This document shows positions 60,629-64,000 of a DNA stretch of 64,000 bases, piece by piece; the first letter of the stretch is position 1; each line of letters opens with the position of its first letter. Under the pieces are notes generated by a model, which saw only the letters and a program-made list of their open reading frames with translations, had not been told where the DNA came from and did not search any database. A program made the position numbers and the translations under genes. The stretch is from Gammaproteobacteria bacterium (GTDB taxonomy: Bacteria > Pseudomonadota > Gammaproteobacteria > Poriferisulfidales > GCA-002705445): positions 23,912 through 87,911 of the forward strand of contig JAQWPG010000010.1 in the NCBI GenBank assembly GCA_029268385.1, written 5' to 3'.

Positions 60629-61498
60629 ATGAGGAATATATTGTTCTTTACAATTTATATAATATTTTTTGCAGTATTGTCATCATTAATTTTCACCTTA
60701 TTGTACATGCAATTTGATGAACAACCAATGCTAGCTCTAAATAAAGCCATTAAATATGGTGCAATTCTATTGTGCGTCATATTTATCGTGCCGGCAATGA
60801 AGCTAAACAATCTATACGAAAGAAAACTAGTTGGTTATTTAGAGCTAAAACTAGAATTTATAGTAAATATTTGCAAAGGTTTTGCAATTAGTCTAATTCT
60901 TATGATTCCTCTCATTATACTTTTCATAAGTCTCGGTATTAGGACATTTGATTTTAATCTATTTAATTTTGATCAAAACTTTATGTATACAATCTTATAC
61001 ATATTATTTATAAGCTTGGTGATATCTATTATTGAAGAATCTTTTTTCAGGGGCATTATGATTCAAGAAAATAGTAGTAAAATGTCTACTATCAAAATTA
61101 TTATATTTAGCAGTATGGTCTACTCTCTATTTCACTTCATTAAAATCCCTTTAATAGTTGATGATAATATTTTTTGGAATACAGGAATTAATGAACTATC
61201 AAGTGTCTTTTTAAACTTTAAAGATTTTTTGATAATTGACGCTGCAATAACACTTCTGATGCTTGGAATTTTGTTAGGATTAATAAGGGTTAATTTTAAA
61301 ACAATATCTTATGGAATTGGTATACATTCTGGATTTGTTTTTACAATAAAGACCTTTAAAAGTAATTCCTCTCTCAATCTTGAGTCTGATTACATTTATT
61401 TACTAAGTAATTATGATAGTTTTACTGGTTATCTTGCAACAATATGGATCACAACTCTTATTTTATTTTACCTAATATTTATATATAAAAAAAAGTAG
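60629..61498 (+). CDS. CPBP-family intramembrane glutamic protease (Abi/Rce1-like)
   Basis: 289 residues with about eight membrane helices. The three family motifs are present: EExxxR as EESFFRG (E136, E137, R141), FxxxH at the end of the next helix (SLFHF, H169), and a third conserved histidine in GIGIHSG (H233). CPBP proteins are membrane proteases related to Rce1; bacterial ones act in bacteriocin immunity, peptide maturation or unknown processes. Substrate unknown. The only plus-strand gene in this segment. Confidence 0.85.
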   Translation: MRNILFFTIYIIFFAVLSSLIFTLLYMQFDEQPMLALNKAIKYGAILLCVIFIVPAMKLNNLYERKLVGYLELKLEFIVNICKGFAISLILMIPLIILFISLGIRTFDFNLFNFDQNFMYTILYILFISLVISIIEESFFRGIMIQENSSKMSTIKIIIFSSMVYSLFHFIKIPLIVDDNIFWNTGINELSSVFLNFKDFLIIDAAITLLMLGILLGLIRVNFKTISYGIGIHSGFVFTIKTFKSNSSLNLESDYIYLLSNYDSFTGYLATIWITTLILFYLIFIYKKK

Positions 61499-61520
61499 CT
61501 GTAATCCATTTATGAAAATT

Positions 61521-62930
61521 TTACATCATTGAAGAGAAACCAATATTACATTTAAAGTCTGGTTCCATTTGCGGCCCATTTACATCTCTGTATATTGGTG
61601 TTCCACACTGAATTCCAATTCTTGATTTGGATTTTGGAAACTTATAATTTACACCTATGTTTGAAGAAACTCTTAAGTATGAATGATTATATTCAGCCCA
61701 AGTTAAATGTGTAGTATTACTTCTATTTGCAGATTTTCCACCAATATTTTCTTGGTGCTCTACATCTAACCCAAACGAAACACTAAAAGAGTTTGATACT
61801 GGCTTAGCTACCCATGTTGATAACTCTCTTCTATCCCCAAGCTTCCAACCTTCGCTATTATAATCAATTCTTTTCAATGCATTAACTTGAAAACCATAAG
61901 ACCAGTCATCAAGAACTTCTTGAAAACTATATCCAAGAGTAATATCGTACGTTCCAGAACCTAATTGCATTGGATAGGGCAGAGTTTTTAAAACTCCACT
62001 CATATTATGATCTTTCTCATCAAATTCACCTGTGGGAATTGATAATGCTAATTTAAAATTAGATTTATCAGATAATTTATAAAGACCTGCGATACTTAAA
62101 TCTCCAATTCCTCTGCTGCTTGTAGAGTGAAGATTGCCAGCCATCATTCCTGTCAGCATTTTCATTGTCATTTCTTTTTCAATATACGGAAGCATTGCCA
62201 TAATAGAAAATTTACCGTTAACAGCATACATAGCACTAAACATATGCATATCCATACTCATATCTGTTGGCGCCATACTGTAACCAAGGCCCTGTATATC
62301 ATTATTGCTGATAGAATTTGTTCCGTTTTTACAGCATTCCATATCCATGGTTCCAAACTTATATCCAAACATAAGTTTTTTTGGCATCATATTTTTCCCG
62401 CCTTTAACTCCAACTGGAAAAACATAATCGGGTCTATTCATACTCATCATCATGCCTTTCATGCCTTTCATGCCTTTCATGCCTTTCATGCCTTTCATGC
62501 CTTTCATGCCTTTCATGCCTTTTACAATAAAAACTGAAGATATTGAATCTCCACTCTTAGTTAAAAAAGTTACATCTATTTTTTCATTTTCAGAAATGGG
62601 TTTAACAGGCTTTATTAACATCAAATGATAACTCATAGGTTTAAATTCTAATTTAGAGTTTGCAGAAATTAATATAGATTCTTGTTTTACCATTTTCATA
62701 ACATCACCATCTTTTATGGTATTGTGCATTTCAATTGACTTAAAACTACTACTTCTTACCCCAGTTAAGATAATATCTTTATTAGTGTTATTTGAAATTA
62801 AGAAATAGCCAGCTGTCATTGGTACTCCAGGAGGCATCATGCGGATGCGCGAATTTTCAATAGAAATATCCGTTGCGTATAAGTTAGTTGTTACTAGTGT
62901 TAACAATATTAAATTTAAAAAAAATTTCAT
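61521..62930 (-). CDS. Copper chaperone PCu(A)C domain fused through a (KGM)8 repeat to a Met/His-rich predicted outer-membrane barrel
   Basis: 469 residues. Signal peptide 1-19; PCu(A)C (DUF461) domain about 20-136 with an exact H-x10-M-x21-H-x-M copper site: H69, M80, H102 and M104. Residues 137-160 are eight perfect Lys-Gly-Met repeats. Residues about 165-469 have alternating beta-strand pattern and an aromatic end region, with Met/His clusters (MAPTDMSMDMHMFSAMY, IEKEMTMKML), resembling Met-rich barrel proteins found near copper genes. PCu(A)C proteins pass Cu(I) to cytochrome oxidase in the periplasm. GGAAAAAAT precedes the ATG. The fusion is unusual; the barrel assignment is from pattern only. 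Confidence 0.82.
   Translation of the reverse strand: MKFFLNLILLTLVTTNLYATDISIENSRIRMMPPGVPMTAGYFLISNNTNKDIILTGVRSSSFKSIEMHNTIKDGDVMKMVKQESILISANSKLEFKPMSYHLMLIKPVKPISENEKIDVTFLTKSGDSISSVFIVKGMKGMKGMKGMKGMKGMKGMKGMMMSMNRPDYVFPVGVKGGKNMMPKKLMFGYKFGTMDMECCKNGTNSISNNDIQGLGYSMAPTDMSMDMHMFSAMYAVNGKFSIMAMLPYIEKEMTMKMLTGMMAGNLHSTSSRGIGDLSIAGLYKLSDKSNFKLALSIPTGEFDEKDHNMSGVLKTLPYPMQLGSGTYDITLGYSFQEVLDDWSYGFQVNALKRIDYNSEGWKLGDRRELSTWVAKPVSNSFSVSFGLDVEHQENIGGKSANRSNTTHLTWAEYNHSYLRVSSNIGVNYKFPKSKSRIGIQCGTPIYRDVNGPQMEPDFKCNIGFSSMM
62451..62522 (-). repeat. Tandem repeat, 8 x 9 bases, coding (Lys-Gly-Met)8
   Basis: Eight identical copies of AAAGGCATG (minus strand) without a single substitution, in frame. 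Perfect identity at all codon positions suggests recent expansion or ongoing slippage. Because the unit is 9 bases, copy changes alter linker length but never the frame. Confidence 0.97.
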
Positions 62931-62965
62931 TATTTTTTCCTTACTGTAATTATTTTATGCTAATC

Positions 62966-62982
62966 GTATTTATCAAAAATAC
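62966..62982. promoter_or_regulatory. Small inverted repeat upstream of the PCu(A)C gene (possible operator)
   Basis: GTATTT-ATCAA-AAATAC, 6-base arms, 36 bases before the ATG in the 81-base gap after the DUF2946-like gene. A metal-sensor operator would be placed here, but the sequence matches no operator that I recognise and the background is AT-rich. Confidence 0.2.
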
Positions 62983-63011
62983 AAATGTTTTGTGATTCTT
63001 AAAATTTAAAT

Positions 63012-63371
63012 TTAAGCTAATGCTGGGGGGGCTCTAATAGATTTTTTATTTTTATAATTAAATGATTCTATTGTATTTTTAAAAACAATAATTTCATGAT
63101 CTAAAAGATATTTTTGATCAACGTTATTAAAATTACTAATTATAAAATTCGATTGTACATCAAGGCAGCAATTCATCAACTCAGCTTTAATTAAAGGTTT
63201 TTTTGAATTCTTTAAGCTATCTGCTGATATTAGTTCTATTCCGTTTATCGTACATAGTTGTATATAATTATCACTACCAATAGAAAATATTGTTGCTAAT
63301 GCATTACTTGTCTGCATGAAAGCAATCGAACAGATTACAAATATTCTTATATATTTATTGATTATTTTCAC
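63012..63371 (-). CDS. Secreted DUF2946-like protein (copper-associated, tentative)
   Basis: 119 residues. Signal peptide (about 1-26), then LCTINGIELISAD, a Cys pair MNCCLD and the C-terminal RAPPALA. A short secreted protein with an early LCT..G motif, a later Cys cluster and an R-A-P-P end is the pattern of DUF2946 proteins, often found beside PCu(A)C and copper TonB receptors. Sequence is otherwise divergent, so the label is tentative. 20 bases after the DUF4149-like gene. Confidence 0.6.
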   Translation of the reverse strand: MKIINKYIRIFVICSIAFMQTSNALATIFSIGSDNYIQLCTINGIELISADSLKNSKKPLIKAELMNCCLDVQSNFIISNFNNVDQKYLLDHEIIVFKNTIESFNYKNKKSIRAPPALA

Positions 63372-63391
63372 AGTATTTATTATACGCGTAA

Positions 63392-63787
63392 TTAATTAAT
63401 TAATAATATTAGTATAACTGAAGATACAATTATTAGGAAATTTATAACAACAGAAAGAAAATGAAGTAATTTAAATTTTTTTTGATTATCTATATCTCTA
63501 GATTTATTTATTTGTGGCATTAATATGTAATTACTCAAAATAAAAAAGAATAGTATTAGGCAAGATAAATATAAAGTATTTCCGTTCTGACCTGTGTAAA
63601 ATAATAATATTGTTAATAATAAATACTGTAAACCATTATACATATAATAGGTTGGGAAAATTGATCTGACAAATTTTCCAGCTTCTTCATTTGGCAGCAC
63701 TGTGAATATTTTTGGTGCTATTGCAATTGAAAAAAATAACATTGATCCTAGAACCAAAGAAGGGATTATTTTTATTAGTAATTCCAT
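63392..63787 (-). CDS. DUF4149/TMEM205-like membrane protein
   Basis: 131 residues with four predicted helices (about 5-25, 48-66, 72-91, 107-130). The early IAPKIFTVLPNEEAGKFVRSIFPTYY matches the DUF4149 pattern (AP..F..L....A....FP.Y), a family including human TMEM205, which is linked to platinum/copper-drug resistance. Function in bacteria is not established. First gene of a three-gene minus-strand unit ending with the PCu(A)C fusion; it begins about 75 bases after tRNA-His. Confidence 0.75.
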   Translation of the reverse strand: MELLIKIIPSLVLGSMLFFSIAIAPKIFTVLPNEEAGKFVRSIFPTYYMYNGLQYLLLTILLFYTGQNGNTLYLSCLILFFFILSNYILMPQINKSRDIDNQKKFKLLHFLSVVINFLIIVSSVILILLIN

Positions 63788-63863
63788 ATTTTACTCCAAA
63801 AGATATTTACTATTTAACTTATATAAAATTATAAAAATTATTTAAAGAAATATTTTTATAAAA

Positions 63864-63940
63864 TGGGGCGAGAGACGGGGATCGAACCCGCGACAACCGG
63901 TACCACAAACCAGCGCTCTACCAACTGAGCTACTCCCGCC
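63864..63940 (-). tRNA. tRNA-His (GUG)
   Basis: 77 bases with encoded CCA. The acceptor has the extra G(-1)-C73 pair diagnostic of tRNA-His (eight pairs, one G-U); anticodon loop TTGTGGT gives GTG. Directly downstream of tRNA-Arg. Confidence 0.96.
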
Positions 63941-63951
63941 ATAAAAAAAGC

Positions 63952-64000
63952 TGGTGCGCCTGATAGGACTCGAACCTATTACCCTCGGATTAGAAATCCG
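63952..64000 (-). tRNA. tRNA-Arg (UCU), 3' part, runs off the window
   Basis: The last 49 bases are present: anticodon stem-loop CGGAT-TTCTAAT-CCG (anticodon TCT, reading AGA/AGG), TPsiC arm GGTTCGAGTCC and the 3' GCGCACCA. The 5' half lies beyond base 64000. It is 11 bases from tRNA-His, as in the Arg-His cluster of other gammaproteobacteria. Confidence 0.9.

Noticed and set aside
62127..62537. His/Phe/Ala-rich plus-strand frame across the KGM repeat (looks like a histidine-rich metal protein)
   Set aside because: It is the complement of the Met-rich coding repeat; the minus frame has a signal peptide, a PCu(A)C motif and a ribosome binding site.
62966..62982. CueR/CopY-type operator for the copper genes
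   Set aside because: Only a 6-base AT-rich inverted repeat; no CueR-type long GC-rich dyad or CopY box, so it is listed only as a low-confidence inverted repeat.

Overview
This is a strongly AT-rich stretch of a gammaproteobacterial chromosome. The gene order (tpiA-secG-tRNA-Leu ... tRNA-fMet ... rimP-nusA-infB; dnaK-dnaJ-dapB-carA-carB-greA-rlmE-ftsH; fur/bamE, ratA-ratB and smpB; tig-clpP-clpX-lon-hupB-ppiD) is the arrangement known from Pseudomonas, Legionella and relatives. The low GC content, very short intergenic gaps, many overlapping starts and missing accessory genes suggest a small, streamlined genome, plausibly a free-living marine lineage of the SAR86 type. That placement is inference; no rRNA lies in the window.

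Layout. 1-2287: infB (5' part), nusA and rimP on the minus strand. 2330-4449: typA and an initiator tRNA. 4486-18825: the complete 14-gene nuo operon (respiratory complex I), between tRNA-fMet and tRNA-Leu(GAG). 19043-29729: tRNA-Leu, secG, tpiA, glmM, ftsH, rlmE, greA, carB, carA and dapB. 29798-34582: the hrcA-grpE-dnaK-dnaJ chaperone operon with its repressor gene. 34680-37199: nadK and recN on the plus strand. 37221-37724: three micro membrane proteins. 37765-41860: fur, a fused bamE, ratB, ratA, an amino-acid/Na+ symporter and smpB. 41862-43972: a small exported protein, dnaQ, rnhA and a methyltransferase. 43975-50050: a yejABEF-type peptide ABC importer. 50132-54049: fabI, a DAACS transporter and ppiD. 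54077-60562: tRNA-Asp, tRNA-Val, hupB, lon, clpX, clpP, tig and tRNA-Leu(UAG). 60629-63787: a CPBP membrane protease and a probable copper-handling trio. 63864-64000: tRNA-His and the 3' part of tRNA-Arg.

Most of the content is core machinery: translation and transcription elongation, energy conversion, carbamoyl phosphate and lysine/cell-wall precursor synthesis, protein folding and proteolysis. Promoters that look like sigma-32 sites precede dnaK and lon, consistent with heat-shock control alongside HrcA.

The less ordinary content is: (i) a copper chaperone PCu(A)C domain joined by a perfect (Lys-Gly-Met)8 repeat to a Met/His-rich predicted beta-barrel, in an operon with a DUF2946-like and a DUF4149-like protein, inserted in what is usually a contiguous Arg-His-Leu tRNA cluster; (ii) BamE fused to an NTF2-like domain; (iii) a cluster of three tiny membrane proteins beside fur; (iv) a duplicated start region upstream of nuoA; (v) a cysteine-free Fur; and (vi) an initiator tRNA with a U1-U72 mismatch.
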